Part shown: piece by piece, positions 1 through 9,700 of the stretch
Numbering within the stretch: position 1 is the stretch's first letter
How the letters are laid out: each line of letters begins with the position of its first letter
Assembly (NCBI RefSeq): GCF_947501785.1
Contig: NZ_CANMXB010000001.1
Coordinates: 2,670,501-2,734,500 of the forward strand
DNA length: 64,000 bases
Direction: 5' to 3'
Source: an uncultured Litoreibacter sp.
Lineage (GTDB): Bacteria; Pseudomonadota; Alphaproteobacteria; Rhodobacterales; Rhodobacteraceae
Position numbers and translations under genes: made by a program
Notes under the pieces: model-generated
The model's database searches: none
What the model was told of the DNA's origin: nothing
What the model saw: only the letters and a program-made list of their open reading frames with translations

Positions 1-1430
1 TCGGCCGCCACTGCAGATGCCGCGTTGAATTGGGTCAACATCGCATCTGCCGCTTCACGCCCATCGCGAATGGCCCAGACAACAAGGCTGGCGCCGCGCT
101 GAATGTCACCACACGCATAAACGCCCGGCAGGCTGGTTTCATGCGTCTGGAAGTCTGCCTTGACCGTGCCCCAACGGGTTACCGCAAGCTCTGGCACATC
201 CCACAATGTCGGGATGTCCTCGGGCTCGAACCCAAGGGCCTTGATGACCAGGTCCGCATCTTCGACATAGTCAGCACCATCAATGATTTCAGGGGCTTGG
301 CGCCCTGTGGCGTCCGGCGCGCCAAGGCGCATCTTGCTCACCATCACGCCTTCGACCGCATCGCCCGTGTAGCCTTTGGGCGCGGTCAGCCACACAAATT
401 CTACACCTTCTTCCTCGGCGTTTGCCACTTCGCGTTGCGAGCCGGGCATGTTGGCGCGGTCCCTGCGATAGAGGCATTTGACCGACGTCGCGCCCTGCCT
501 GATGGCGGTGCGCACACAATCCATCGCGGTGTCGCCGCCACCGATGACGACGACGCGTTTGCCTTCGGCATTCAGCTCACCTGAATCAAATTCAGGCACC
601 GCGTCGCCAAAGCTTTTGCGGTTGCTGGCGGTCAGAAAATCAATCGCCCGAACGATGCCTTTGGCACCCGCTCCGGGCCCCGACAGGTCGCGCGATTTAT
701 ACACGCCGGTGGCAATGAGAATAGCGTCATGCGCTTTCTGCAAATCAGCAAAGGAGATGTCCTCGCCGACGTTACAATTCTGCTTAAAGGTGACGCCACT
801 TTGTGCCAGCTGGTCGATGCGTTTCATCACAACATCTTTCTCCAGCTTGAAGCCGGGAATGCCGTAAGTCAGCAGTCCGCCCGCGCGATCATAACGGTCA
901 TAAACCGTCACCTGCACGCCTTGGCGGCGCAGCCGGTCAGCCGCCGCCAAGCCACCGGGACCTGCGCCAATGATGCCGACGCTTTCCTTGCGCTCCATCG
1001 ACGGGACGGCCGGTTTCACCCAGCCGTTTTCCCACGCGGTGTCGGTGATGTATTTCTCGACCGAGCCAATTGTGACCGTGCCGTGGCCGGACTGCTCGAT
1101 CACGCAATTGCCTTCGCACAGCCGGTCCTGCGGACAAATGCGGCCGCAGATTTCGGGGAATGTGTTCGTCGCCTGGCTGACCTCATAAGCCTCTTGCAAG
1201 CGGCCCTGCGCGGTCAACCGAAGCCAATCGGGAATGTTGTTGTGCAGCGGGCAATGCGACTGGCAATAGGGCACGCCGCACTGGCTGCATCGGCTGGACT
1301 GCTCTTCTGCTTTTGCCTCAGCGTACTCAGCGTAAATTTCCTGGAAATCATTTGCCCGTAGGTTAGGTGGCCGCTTCTCCGGCATGTCCCGTTCTACCGA
1401 CACGAATTTTAGCATTGGCTCTTTCGCCAT
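1..1430 (-). CDS. gltD: Glutamate synthase (NADPH) small subunit, 3' end cut by window
   Basis: Beta subunit of NADPH-dependent glutamate synthase. It passes electrons from NADPH through FAD and Fe-S clusters to the GltB large subunit, for ammonium assimilation in the cytoplasm. About 476 codons are visible, so only the last few residues are missing. The N-terminal region has the cysteine-rich Fe-S segment (CSQCGVPYCQSHCP, then further Cys near CGRICPQDRLCEGNC). Two dinucleotide-binding loops follow: GAGPGGLAAA for FAD and VIGGGDTAMDC for NADPH. The ATG at 1428-1430 is preceded by GGAGTG, a good ribosome binding site. gltB is not in this window, though it may lie just left of it. Confidence 0.95.
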   Translation of the reverse strand, partial: MAKEPMLKFVSVERDMPEKRPPNLRANDFQEIYAEYAEAKAEEQSSRCSQCGVPYCQSHCPLHNNIPDWLRLTAQGRLQEAYEVSQATNTFPEICGRICPQDRLCEGNCVIEQSGHGTVTIGSVEKYITDTAWENGWVKPAVPSMERKESVGIIGAGPGGLAAADRLRRQGVQVTVYDRYDRAGGLLTYGIPGFKLEKDVVMKRIDQLAQSGVTFKQNCNVGEDISFADLQKAHDAILIATGVYKSRDLSGPGAGAKGIVRAIDFLTASNRKSFGDAVPEFDSGELNAEGKRVVVIGGGDTAMDCVRTAIRQGATSVKCLYRRDRANMPGSQREVANAEEEGVEFVWLTAPKGYTGDAVEGVMVSKMRLGAPDATGRQAPEIIDGADYVEDADLVIKALGFEPEDIPTLWDVPELAVTRWGTVKADFQTHETSLPGVYACGDIQRGASLVVWAIRDGREAADAMLTQFNAASAVAA

Positions 1431-1643
1431 GGTACACTCCCATTTCCGAAGGTTTTCACTACTTCGGACAATATTGGAATAAAAGTAAGTTATGCTGACC
1501 TATATGACGATTTATTGCGTCAAAGTAAGGAAAATTTCACCTTGGAAGTAATTTTTAGGTATCAAATCGGACCTAAATAGGTTCTTTCCTTTTGATTCCA
1601 GTCCTCTAGGTTGGCGGCCACTCTTCAAAGGTTCGCACGCGAA
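1431..1643. other. AT-rich divergent intergenic region gltD/uppP
   Basis: About 210 bp between the divergent gltD and uppP starts. It is clearly more AT-rich than the flanking genes and should hold the promoters of both. I see short repeated AAAGTAAG words but no promoter hexamers or operator that I can assign with confidence. Confidence 0.5.
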
Positions 1644-2447
1644 ATGTCGCTCTTTCACCTCATATTGGTTGCTTTGATTCAGGGGATTACGGAATTCCTG
1701 CCGGTCAGCTCCTCCGGGCACCTGATTCTGTTGCCCGCTCTGACGGGAATGGATGATCAGGGCCAGATGATCGACATAGCCGTGCATGTCGGAACGCTCT
1801 TTGCGGTGATGCTGTATTTTCGGGCTGACGTAGGCGTTGCAGCAAACGGATTGCCCCGGCTGATCCGTGGAAAGGTCGATACCCAAGGCGCTTGGCTTGC
1901 CCTGCTGCTGATCGTTTCAACGATCCCAGTTCTGCTATTTGGGCTGGTCCTCAAAGTGACGGGGTTCGACGCTCATTTGCGATCCGTTGCGCTTATCGGT
2001 TGGACGATGCTGATCTTTGGGATTGTCCTCTACTGGACCGACCAAAAGGGAGAGGTCACCAAGACCGCGCCTCAATGGTCGATTAAGGACGCGGTGACGA
2101 TGGGTGTTTGGCAAGCCCTTGCGTTGATACCCGGCACGTCCCGGTCCGGAGCCACGATCTCAGGGGCGCGATCCCTGGGCTACGCGCGTGAAGACGCGGC
2201 AAAGCTTGCAATGCTGATGTCGATCCCGACCATCTTGGCTTCCGGATTGTTGCTGGGGTACGAGGTCGTCGGAGATGCCAATTTGGCCTTGGCGAAGGAC
2301 GCGGCGATTGCCGCGGTTCTGTCATTCATCGCCGCGCTCTTCGCGCTGTCGCTGATGATGCGGCTGCTGAAATCCGTGAGCTTCACGCCCTATGTGATTT
2401 ATCGGATTTTCCTTGGAATCGCCCTGTTGGGCTACGCGTACAGCTAG
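1644..2447 (+). CDS. uppP: Undecaprenyl-diphosphatase UppP/BacA
   Basis: Integral membrane phosphatase that recycles undecaprenyl diphosphate to the monophosphate carrier used for peptidoglycan and other envelope glycans. Overproduction gives bacitracin resistance in the family. The 267-residue protein carries both family signatures: GITEFLPVSSSGHL near residue 13, with the catalytic Glu, and IPGTSRSGATISGA in the second half. It also has about eight hydrophobic segments and a glycine-rich C-terminal helix. I prefer the ATG at 1644 (MSLFHLILVALIQG), which matches the usual family start, over an in-frame TTG 11 codons upstream. The stop codon is shared, on opposite strands, with the next gene in the tetranucleotide CTAG. 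Confidence 0.95.
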   Translation: MSLFHLILVALIQGITEFLPVSSSGHLILLPALTGMDDQGQMIDIAVHVGTLFAVMLYFRADVGVAANGLPRLIRGKVDTQGAWLALLLIVSTIPVLLFGLVLKVTGFDAHLRSVALIGWTMLIFGIVLYWTDQKGEVTKTAPQWSIKDAVTMGVWQALALIPGTSRSGATISGARSLGYAREDAAKLAMLMSIPTILASGLLLGYEVVGDANLALAKDAAIAAVLSFIAALFALSLMMRLLKSVSFTPYVIYRIFLGIALLGYAYS

Positions 2448-3421
2448 TCCACCCGCAGGTTCTTCGCCGATTCCTTGATGGCGTCATACTGGCCTGACGG
2501 ACGGAACCGCCACAGGTAAGACGGCAACACGGCCTCCATCGAAGTCGGCGTGACCCCGAGATCCGCCAATCCTTTGGCGCTATCGCCGACCACCACGTCC
2601 GATTTCAGGCTGGTGACCTGATCGCGCGTCACCGGACCTTTGATCAAACCGCCGGTCAATGTGCTGAGCAGATCGAATGACCACCCCATGATGCCGCCCA
2701 CAAAGAACGGCACATTCAGCACCAAACGGCGCCGGCGGATGACCTGCAGCATTTCGTTCATCAAGTCACGGAACGTGTTCACGTCGGGGCCACCTAACTC
2801 AAACGTGCCGGAGGTGCCGTTTACACCCGCCATGGCCGCCTGCGCCACGTCATCTACATAGACGGGCTGAAACTTCGTGTCCGCGCCGATAACAGGCAGC
2901 ACCGGACCGAAGCGCGACATCGAAGCGAAACGGTTGAAGAATTCGTCTTCCGGCCCAAAAACAACGGATGGCCGCAGGATCATAGCATCCGCAAAATGAC
3001 GAAGCACACCGGCTTCACCCCGACCTTTCGATTGACCGTACAACGTTTCGCTGTCCACATCGGCGCCGATCGCCGACAGATGCACCAACTGATCCACTGC
3101 AAGCTCTGAGGCGATGCGCGCGATACGTTCCGCGCCTTCGTCCTGAACCGCGTCAAAATTGTTTTTGCCGCCCTTGGCGAAAGTTCCAACGCAGTTGATC
3201 ACGGCGTCAGCCCCCTCCATCACCAACCGCACAGAGGCGTCATCGCGGATATTGCAAAACACCGGCTCAACCTGGCCGACGACGCCGTAGGGCTTCACAA
3301 AGATCGCTTCATTTGGGCGGCGCACGGCGACGCGGACGCGCCAGCCCTCTTTGGCCAGACGGCGCACAATATAGCGGCCGACAAAACCTGATCCGCCGTA
3401 CACAGTTGCGAGCTTGGACAT
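2444..3421 (-). CDS. NAD(P)-binding SDR protein, complex I NDUFA9-like
   Basis: Atypical short-chain dehydrogenase of the NDUFA9/NmrA-like group, 325 residues. The N-terminal Rossmann motif YGGSGFVGRYIVRRL binds the dinucleotide, and INCVG is a conserved core strand. YGQSKGRGEAGV replaces the classical YxxxK catalytic region. In eukaryotes NDUFA9 is an accessory subunit of respiratory complex I. In alphaproteobacteria such proteins are usually annotated as complex I NDUFA9-family proteins, and their role is not well settled. The gene converges on uppP, and the two stop codons overlap in CTAG (2444-2447). There are no nuo genes nearby. Family assignment is firm; association with complex I is inference. 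Confidence 0.85.
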   Translation of the reverse strand: MSKLATVYGGSGFVGRYIVRRLAKEGWRVRVAVRRPNEAIFVKPYGVVGQVEPVFCNIRDDASVRLVMEGADAVINCVGTFAKGGKNNFDAVQDEGAERIARIASELAVDQLVHLSAIGADVDSETLYGQSKGRGEAGVLRHFADAMILRPSVVFGPEDEFFNRFASMSRFGPVLPVIGADTKFQPVYVDDVAQAAMAGVNGTSGTFELGGPDVNTFRDLMNEMLQVIRRRRLVLNVPFFVGGIMGWSFDLLSTLTGGLIKGPVTRDQVTSLKSDVVVGDSAKGLADLGVTPTSMEAVLPSYLWRFRPSGQYDAIKESAKNLRVD

Positions 3422-3515
3422 GAAGAAACCTCATTGAATTGGCTAGCTACGGGTTTAGCGACCCGTCCCGGTGCAGACAAGTTTGATTTCAGCGACAAAT
3501 CGGAGCGGAATCACG

Positions 3516-3544
3516 TTGACAGAGGCAGCGACCCACCTTAATCA
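3516..3544 (+). promoter_or_regulatory. Sigma-70 promoter of tRNA-Leu
   Basis: A perfect -35 hexamer TTGACA (3516-3521) is followed, after exactly 17 bp, by TAATCA (3539-3544) as -10. Transcription would start near 3551, about 11 bp before the mature tRNA 5' end. This is a strong-looking stable-RNA promoter. Confidence 0.6.
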
Positions 3545-3561
3545 CCGCGCTCACGACACCT

Positions 3562-3647
3562 GCCCAGGTGGCGGAATGGTAGACGCGCTAGCTTCAGGTG
3601 CTAGTGTCCGTATGGACGTGGAGGTTCGAGTCCTCTCCTGGGCACCA
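3562..3647 (+). tRNA. tRNA-Leu (anticodon CAG)
   Basis: An 86-nt class II tRNA with a long variable arm. The acceptor stem is GCCCAGG/CCTGGGC, the anticodon stem CTAGC/GCTAG encloses the loop TTCAGGT (anticodon CAG, reading CUG), and the T arm contains GGTTCGAGTCC. The 3' CCA is encoded at 3645-3647. CUG is the main Leu codon in high-GC genomes such as this one. A TTGACA promoter lies just upstream. Confidence 0.97.
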
Positions 3648-3762
3648 AATATTCCCCGAAAACCCCTATGTGCTAAGCCGGAATGGCGCTTTTTGGTTGT
3701 CTTGTTCCTGGGGCAGGCCTCAGTGCAGCCACGAATTTGCCAGCCATCATGCAGATAGGCGG

Positions 3763-4770
3763 TCAGTCATAAATACAGCCATGGATCAGATTCTCTCGCA
3801 TCAGCCGTTGTTCCAACGTGCCCCGCACCACGCCGAGGTTCTCAAGATACTCTTGCCGGTGAACCAGAAAGTCCCTGACATCAGCCAAAGCCTGTGCGCT
3901 GGAGATCGCGTCAAAGCGCAGCTTTTCGCCCGCTCTGAACTGCGCCAACCTGTCAGTGTCACACGAAATCACCGTTGCTATCTTGGGGTATCCGCCGGTG
4001 GTTTGATGGTCTGCCAGCAGCACCGTCGGAACGCCGTCCCCCGCCACCTGCACCGAGCCGCGCAGGATGGGTTCGGACGGGATGGACAGGGCATTCTTCA
4101 GCGGTAGCTCTGGTCCTGCCAGCCGCATTCCCATTCTGTCATAAGCATCTGTCACCTCGAAGGTTTCGTTTGTAAATCGGTCCAGAGAAACCGGATCAAA
4201 ATGCTGATCTTGGGGACCAATGACAGCCCGAATGGGGCCGTCGGTTCGAAAGCCCGGCCGGCGAATGTCGCCATGCCGGCCTTCCCGGATCGAAGCGTCC
4301 AAAACCTCGATGAGTTGGCCGGATGCAACGGCGCCCCCTCCAAAGCCAGACGTGGAATGGGTCGCGTCGCTGCCCATCCATGCATTGGCCTGCACGTTTC
4401 CGGCAAAGGCCAGATAGGCCCAGCTCCCGGCGCGACCTGCGCGAACTGCCAGCCGCTCGCCTTGATGGACTGTTATTACGGTCCAGGAAGACAGCATCTG
4501 CCCCGCATGATCGACCACAAAGTCACCCCCGGTGATAGCCACCGTCACCGTCCCGGCGGTGCACTGCAAGATGAGGCCACCCAGCGATATCTCCAGCGCT
4601 GTTTGTCCCGGTGCATTGCCCAGCGCGGCATGGGCTGCATCAAAGGCGAGCCTGTCCATGGGCCCTGAACGCGGCACCCCGTATCGCATGTTGCCGGGCC
4701 TTCCACCATCTTGAACGGTGACAAGCGGACCGGCAAAACTGACATTGAAGGCCGCCTCAGCCATGTGCAC
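3763..4770 (-). CDS. pxpC: 5-oxoprolinase subunit C / biotin-dependent carboxyltransferase-like (KipA)
   Basis: 335-residue member of the PxpC/KipA family (AHS2 domain, related to the C-terminal half of urea amidolyase). With PxpA and PxpB it forms the bacterial ATP-dependent 5-oxoprolinase, which opens 5-oxo-L-proline to L-glutamate. The conserved N-terminal VQDGGRPGNMRYGVPRSGPMD and the later LADHQTTGGYPKIATV block are present. It overlaps the upstream pxpB by 14 bp, so the two are surely cotranscribed and translationally coupled. No pxpA (LamB/YcsF family) occurs in this window, which leaves the complex incomplete here. In B. subtilis the homologue KipA opposes the sporulation kinase inhibitor KipI, a role not expected in this organism. 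Confidence 0.88.
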   Translation of the reverse strand: MHMAEAAFNVSFAGPLVTVQDGGRPGNMRYGVPRSGPMDRLAFDAAHAALGNAPGQTALEISLGGLILQCTAGTVTVAITGGDFVVDHAGQMLSSWTVITVHQGERLAVRAGRAGSWAYLAFAGNVQANAWMGSDATHSTSGFGGGAVASGQLIEVLDASIREGRHGDIRRPGFRTDGPIRAVIGPQDQHFDPVSLDRFTNETFEVTDAYDRMGMRLAGPELPLKNALSIPSEPILRGSVQVAGDGVPTVLLADHQTTGGYPKIATVISCDTDRLAQFRAGEKLRFDAISSAQALADVRDFLVHRQEYLENLGVVRGTLEQRLMRENLIHGCIYD

Positions 4771-5446
4771 GCTCTTTGCTCAGCCGCTCGAAGGTCGCGA
4801 CGTCAATACGCTTGAACACAACGCCGTCGCCGACATCAAAGAGGAACGGGTGTTGGGGGTCCCCGGTAAAAATTTGCGTAGGAGACCGCCCCAGGATCGA
4901 CCAGCCTGTCGGCATCGTCAGCGTGGTCACAATGCACTGTGATCCCGCAATAACCACGCTGCCAGCCGCGACATCGCGCACCGCCATTGGCTTTCGTGGC
5001 ACGCGGATGCCTTCGGGAACCCCCGCAAGATAGGCGTAGCCGGGCGAGAACCCGTACATCAGCGCACGGTAGTCGCCAGAAAGATGGGCGGCGATCACGG
5101 CATCGGGTGAAAGCCCGGTCGCCGCGGCAACGGCGTCAAGGTCAGGGCCAAAGGGGGCCTCATAGCAGATCTCGACAACGCGTTCATTCCCGGTTTGGGC
5201 TATCGGAGACAGGGCAGTTAAGTGCTGACGCACGGCGTGCTCTATTGCCGCGTGATCTGTCTTTGCGACATCAAATGTCACTAACAGGTTGACCAGTGCA
5301 GGCACGGTTTCGTCCATGCCTTCCGGGGGGTCATTTGCCAACGATCTATCCAACGCAATGACCGCGGCATGTGCTGCCTCATCGACTTGCTCGGCAAATG
5401 TCACCAACACGGCGTGATCTGCTATGGGTTTGAATGATGCGTCCAT
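4757..5446 (-). CDS. pxpB: 5-oxoprolinase subunit B / allophanate hydrolase subunit 1-like (KipI)
   Basis: 229-residue PxpB/KipI protein (AHS1, cyclophilin-like fold), the obligate partner of PxpC. Family blocks seen are ICYEAPFGPDLDAVA around residue 95, YMYGFSPGYAYLAGVPEGIRVPRK-like text around residue 130, and GSVVIAGSQC followed by TGWSILGRSPTQIF. It is the first gene of a two-gene leftward unit with pxpC (14-bp overlap) and is transcribed away from the acyl-CoA dehydrogenase gene. PxpA, the third subunit, is not in this window. Confidence 0.88.
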   Translation of the reverse strand: MDASFKPIADHAVLVTFAEQVDEAAHAAVIALDRSLANDPPEGMDETVPALVNLLVTFDVAKTDHAAIEHAVRQHLTALSPIAQTGNERVVEICYEAPFGPDLDAVAAATGLSPDAVIAAHLSGDYRALMYGFSPGYAYLAGVPEGIRVPRKPMAVRDVAAGSVVIAGSQCIVTTLTMPTGWSILGRSPTQIFTGDPQHPFLFDVGDGVVFKRIDVATFERLSKERAHG

Positions 5447-5614
5447 TGTGCCCGCCAGTATGCCCAGAAAACCGTGATATACACGCTCTGCAACATCAGT
5501 CGGTCCCGCAAATTGCCCGCCGTGTCAACGGCGCTGCAAATCAAAAAGACTTCTCCTTGTGTCGGCGGTACGGTCTTCCTAGCAACACCATCATATCCAC
5601 CCGGGAGGGATTGC

Positions 5615-6769
5615 ATGCCTGTAGAAACCTACGACGATATTCGCGCCGCCGTTGCAAAGCTTTGTTCTGACTACCCGGGCGAATATTGGCGACTTCTGGA
5701 TCGCGAAATGGCCTACCCGACCGAGTTCGTCGATGCCTTGACCAAAGCAGGTTGGTTGGCAGCACTCGTCCCGGAAGAGTATGGCGGCGCGGGGCTGCCC
5801 CTGTCCGCCGGGGCAGCAGTCCTGGAAGAAATACACAAGGCTGGCGGAAATGCCGGGGCTTGCCACGCGCAGATGTACACAATGGGTACGCTGCTGCGGC
5901 ATGGATCAGAGGACCAAAAGCGGCAGTATTTGCCGAGTATCGCGAATGGGTCGTTGCGGCTTCAAGCCTTCGGAGTGACGGAACCCACTTCGGGCACCGA
6001 CACCGGCGCGCTGATGACCACAGCGAAGCTGGACGGCGACGCCTATGTGGTGAACGGCCAGAAGATCTGGACCAGCCGCGCCGAGCATTCGGACCTGATG
6101 ATCCTGCTTGCCCGCACAACTCCCCTGAGCGGAAGCATGAAAAAGACGGACGGCTTGTCGGTGCTGCTGGTCGATATGCGCGACGCCAAAGGCAATGGCC
6201 TGACCATCCGCCCCATCCGCACAATGATGAACCATGCCACCACCGAAGTGTTCTTTGACAATCTGCGCGTCCCCGCCACCAATTTGGTCGGGGAAGAGGG
6301 CAAAGGCTTCCGCTACATCCTGTCGGGAATGAACGCTGAACGTATCCTTATCGCGGCGGAATGCATCGGCGATGCCAAATGGTTCATCGAAAAGGCCGTG
6401 GCCTATGCCAGCGACCGCAAGGTGTTCGGACGCGCGATTGGCCAGAACCAAGGCGTGCAATTTCCGATTGCCAAGGCCTATGCAAACATGCGCGCCGCGG
6501 AGCTGATGGTTCGCGAGGCACTTCGGATTTACGAGGCGGGCGAAAACCCGGGGGCAGAGGCGAACATGGCCAAATTGCTTGCGGCAGAGGCCTCGAACGA
6601 AGCAGCGAATGCCGCAGTACAAACCCATGGCGGTTTTGGCTTTGCCGAAGAATTTGACGTAGAGCGCAAGTTCCGCGAAACGCGGCTGTATCAGGTCGCC
6701 CCAATCTCAACCAACCTCATCCTTAGCTATCTGTCTGAACATGTTCTTGGCCTGCCAAGATCTTACTGA
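5615..6769 (+). CDS. Acyl-CoA dehydrogenase family flavoprotein
   Basis: FAD-dependent acyl-CoA dehydrogenase, 384 residues. It has the usual N-terminal helical domain, the central beta domain (FGVTEPTSGTDTGAL near residue 120, WTSRAEHSD near 153) and the C-terminal helical domain. The TTG/GTG-initiated extension to 5474 is rejected because GGGAGGGA at 5603-5610 sits just upstream of the ATG at 5615. The stretch where MCAD-type enzymes carry the catalytic Glu reads YQVAPIST and lacks it. A Glu at residue 242 (NAERI) instead sits where isovaleryl- and long-chain acyl-CoA dehydrogenases place theirs. The substrate is unknown. It is divergent from pxpBC and convergent with the oxoprolinase gene, so a link to that pathway is only positional. 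Confidence 0.85.
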   Translation: MPVETYDDIRAAVAKLCSDYPGEYWRLLDREMAYPTEFVDALTKAGWLAALVPEEYGGAGLPLSAGAAVLEEIHKAGGNAGACHAQMYTMGTLLRHGSEDQKRQYLPSIANGSLRLQAFGVTEPTSGTDTGALMTTAKLDGDAYVVNGQKIWTSRAEHSDLMILLARTTPLSGSMKKTDGLSVLLVDMRDAKGNGLTIRPIRTMMNHATTEVFFDNLRVPATNLVGEEGKGFRYILSGMNAERILIAAECIGDAKWFIEKAVAYASDRKVFGRAIGQNQGVQFPIAKAYANMRAAELMVREALRIYEAGENPGAEANMAKLLAAEASNEAANAAVQTHGGFGFAEEFDVERKFRETRLYQVAPISTNLILSYLSEHVLGLPRSY

Positions 6770-6786
6770 CGGCACATTCCGCGGCC

Positions 6787-9700
6787 TCAGGCCTTTCCGT
6801 AACCTCCTCCACCCGGGGTCTTTAAGACAAACACATCGTCCACGTTGAGCCACGCCTCGGCGTTTCCCCCAAGGATTTCTACGCGGCCATCTGCACGCAT
6901 GACGCTGTTTTCACCTGTCTTCCCGTGCCCGCCGCCGGCGGCCCCAAACGGCGGGACTTTGCGATGAGAGGAAAGCACGGTGACAGTCATTTCTTCCAGG
7001 AACCGCAACCGCCGCGTGATACCGTCACCACCTTGGAATTTCCCTGATCCACCAGAGCCCCGGCGGATCGAAAACTCGTCCAACCGCACCGGGAAACGCG
7101 ATTCCAGGACCTCCGGGTCGGTCATGCGGGTGTTGGTCATGTGGCTATGCACCGCGCTGGTTCCGTCAAACCCGTCGCCTGCCCCCGTACCACCACAAAT
7201 GGTTTCGTAGTTTTGGTAGGTTTCGTTTCCATAGACAAAGTTGTTCATCGTGCCCTGACTGCCGGCGATGACCCCGAGCGCGCCAAAAAGCGTGTCTGCA
7301 ATGGCCTGACTGACCTCGGTATTTCCAGAGATCACAGCGGCAGGGCTGCGTGGGTTGATCATGCTCCCCTCGGGAACCACAAGGTTCAACGGCTTCAGGC
7401 AGCCTTCGTTCATCGGGATATCGCTGCCCACCAAAGTGCGGAAGACATACAAAACCACGGCTCGACAAATCGCGAGTGGAGCATTGTAGTTCAATGCGTT
7501 TTGGGATGACGTTCCGGTGAAATCTATCTTCGCCTCGCGGGTGGTTTTGTCCACCGTGATCTTCACCTGAATCTGGTCGCCGCTGTCCAGCGAGTAGGTG
7601 AATGCACTGTCTCGCAAGACATCAAGCACCCGCCGCACACTTTCCTCGGCGTTCGCCTGCACATGCTTCATGTAAGCATGCACGGTCTCAGCGCCGAATT
7701 GGGACGTGATTTTCTGAAGCTCCAATTGCCCCGTCGCATTGGCGGCAATCTGCGCCGAAAGGTCCGCCATGTTTTGATCTATGTTGCGGCAAGGGTAGCG
7801 GCCGGAAGCGAGTAGCGCGCGGGTTTCGTGGTCTCTAAGTTTGCCCTGTTCGACCAGTAGGAAATTGTCAATCAGCACGCCCTCTTCTTCGATGGATCGG
7901 CTGTCAGGGGGCGCTGAGCCCGGAGTTTTGCCGCCAATGTCGGCATGATGCCCCCGGCTGGCAACGGTGTAGAGTATGTCCGAGCTTGCCTCGTCAAATA
8001 CCGGCGTGATGACCGTGACATCGGGAAGGTGGGTCCCCCCGTTGAACGGGTTGTTCATCATGAAAACGTCACCGGGCCTAATCTTCCCGGCGTTCTGCGC
8101 CAAAATGGTTCGCACGCTTTCCGACATGGAACCCAGATGCACCGGCACATGCGGGGCATTGGCCACCAAATCGCCCGCCCCGTCGAAGATCGCACAGGAG
8201 AAGTCGTAGCGTTCCTTGATATTGACGGAATTAGCGGTGTTGGCCAGGGTCGCACCCATCTGTTCCGCGATCGACATGAACAGGTTGTTGAAGACCTCCA
8301 GCATGACCGGGTCGACCTCGGTACCGATGGCCTCCTGACGGGCGAGCGGCGTGGTACGGGTCAGGACCAGGCAGCATCCAGAAACGCATTCCGCTTGCCA
8401 GCCCTGTTCAAGAATGTTGGTGCCCGTGGGTTCGGTCAGGATGGCGGGGCCTTGGATAATGTCACCTTTGCGCAAGGTCATGCGGTCCACAATGGGCGCG
8501 TCGTGCTGCATGCCATCCGACCACATTTTGGTGGTTTGGCGCGCTGAAGGCGCGGCGGCGGCATCCGGCAATTGCACTGCCTCGCCTGTGGCCCCGATGG
8601 CCTCGGACGAGAGGACTTCGATCACGAGTGCCGCATCGGTCGGAACGAAGCCGAACCGCTGCTGATGGGCGGCGGCGAAGGCATGGGTCATGTCCTCCTC
8701 AGAGCCGAAGGGGATTTCAAGCGTTTGCTGCGCCCCGCTTGGGCGGATATGGGCCGTCTGCACCAGCTTGATATTGGTGGCAGAAATGCCCTGACCGCTG
8801 ACCTCGGCGGAGGCGTCTTGGCCAAGCTGATCCAGCACAGCGCGGGCCTCTACAACCTCGGTGATTGGCTTGCCAAACTGATGCTCGCGCATGGCGCGCA
8901 CGTCCGCGAGCCCCATTCCAAAAGCCGAAAGCACGCCGGCAAAGGGGTGGATAAAGATACTTTCCATTCCCAATGCATCAGCCACCAGACAGGCATGCTG
9001 CCCACCCGCGCCGCCGAAACAGTTCATGGTGTATTTGGTCACGTCATAGCCGCGCTGCACGCTGATTTTCTTAATGGCGTTTGCCATGTTTTCGACAGCT
9101 ATGCGCAGGAAGCCTTGGGCAATTTCCTCAATGCTGAGGCCGCCTCCGATCTCTTTTGCCATAGCCTCGAACTTTGCGCGGACCGCGTCCACGTCCAGCG
9201 GTTGATCTGCGTTCGGGCCAAAGACAGGTGGGAACAGATCAGGCTGCAGCTTACCCAGCAGCACGTTGCAGTCGGTGACAGTCAAAGGGCCGCCACGCCG
9301 GTATGCGGCGGGGCCGGGATTGGCGCCGGCGCTTTCGGGGCCAACCTGCATACGCCCGTCACGGTAAGACAGAATCGACCCGCCGCCCGCCGCAACCGTG
9401 TGGATCGACATCATCGGCGCGCGCATCCGAACGCCCGCAACCTCGGTCTCAAAACTGCGTTCAAATTCGCCTGCGTAATGGCACACATCGGTGGAAGTGC
9501 CGCCCATATCAAAACCGATGAGCTTGTCGAAGCCGTGTTCCGTCGCAGTGCTGACCATGCCAACAACGCCGCCGGCGGGGCCTGACAGGATAGCGTCACG
9601 CCCCTCAAACAAGGCGGCGTCCGTCAGCCCGCCATTGGAACGCATGAACATCAGCCGTTCGCAGCCGCCTTTACCGGTGCCGAGCGCACTGGCCACCTGG

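Noticed and set aside
3471-3758. 95-residue open frame on the plus strand
   Set aside because: It covers the tRNA-Leu gene and its promoter, so it cannot be a real protein gene.
3648-3762. Rho-independent terminator after tRNA-Leu
   Set aside because: Only a weak GCC/GGC stem followed by CTTTTT near 3676-3695; too short to call.
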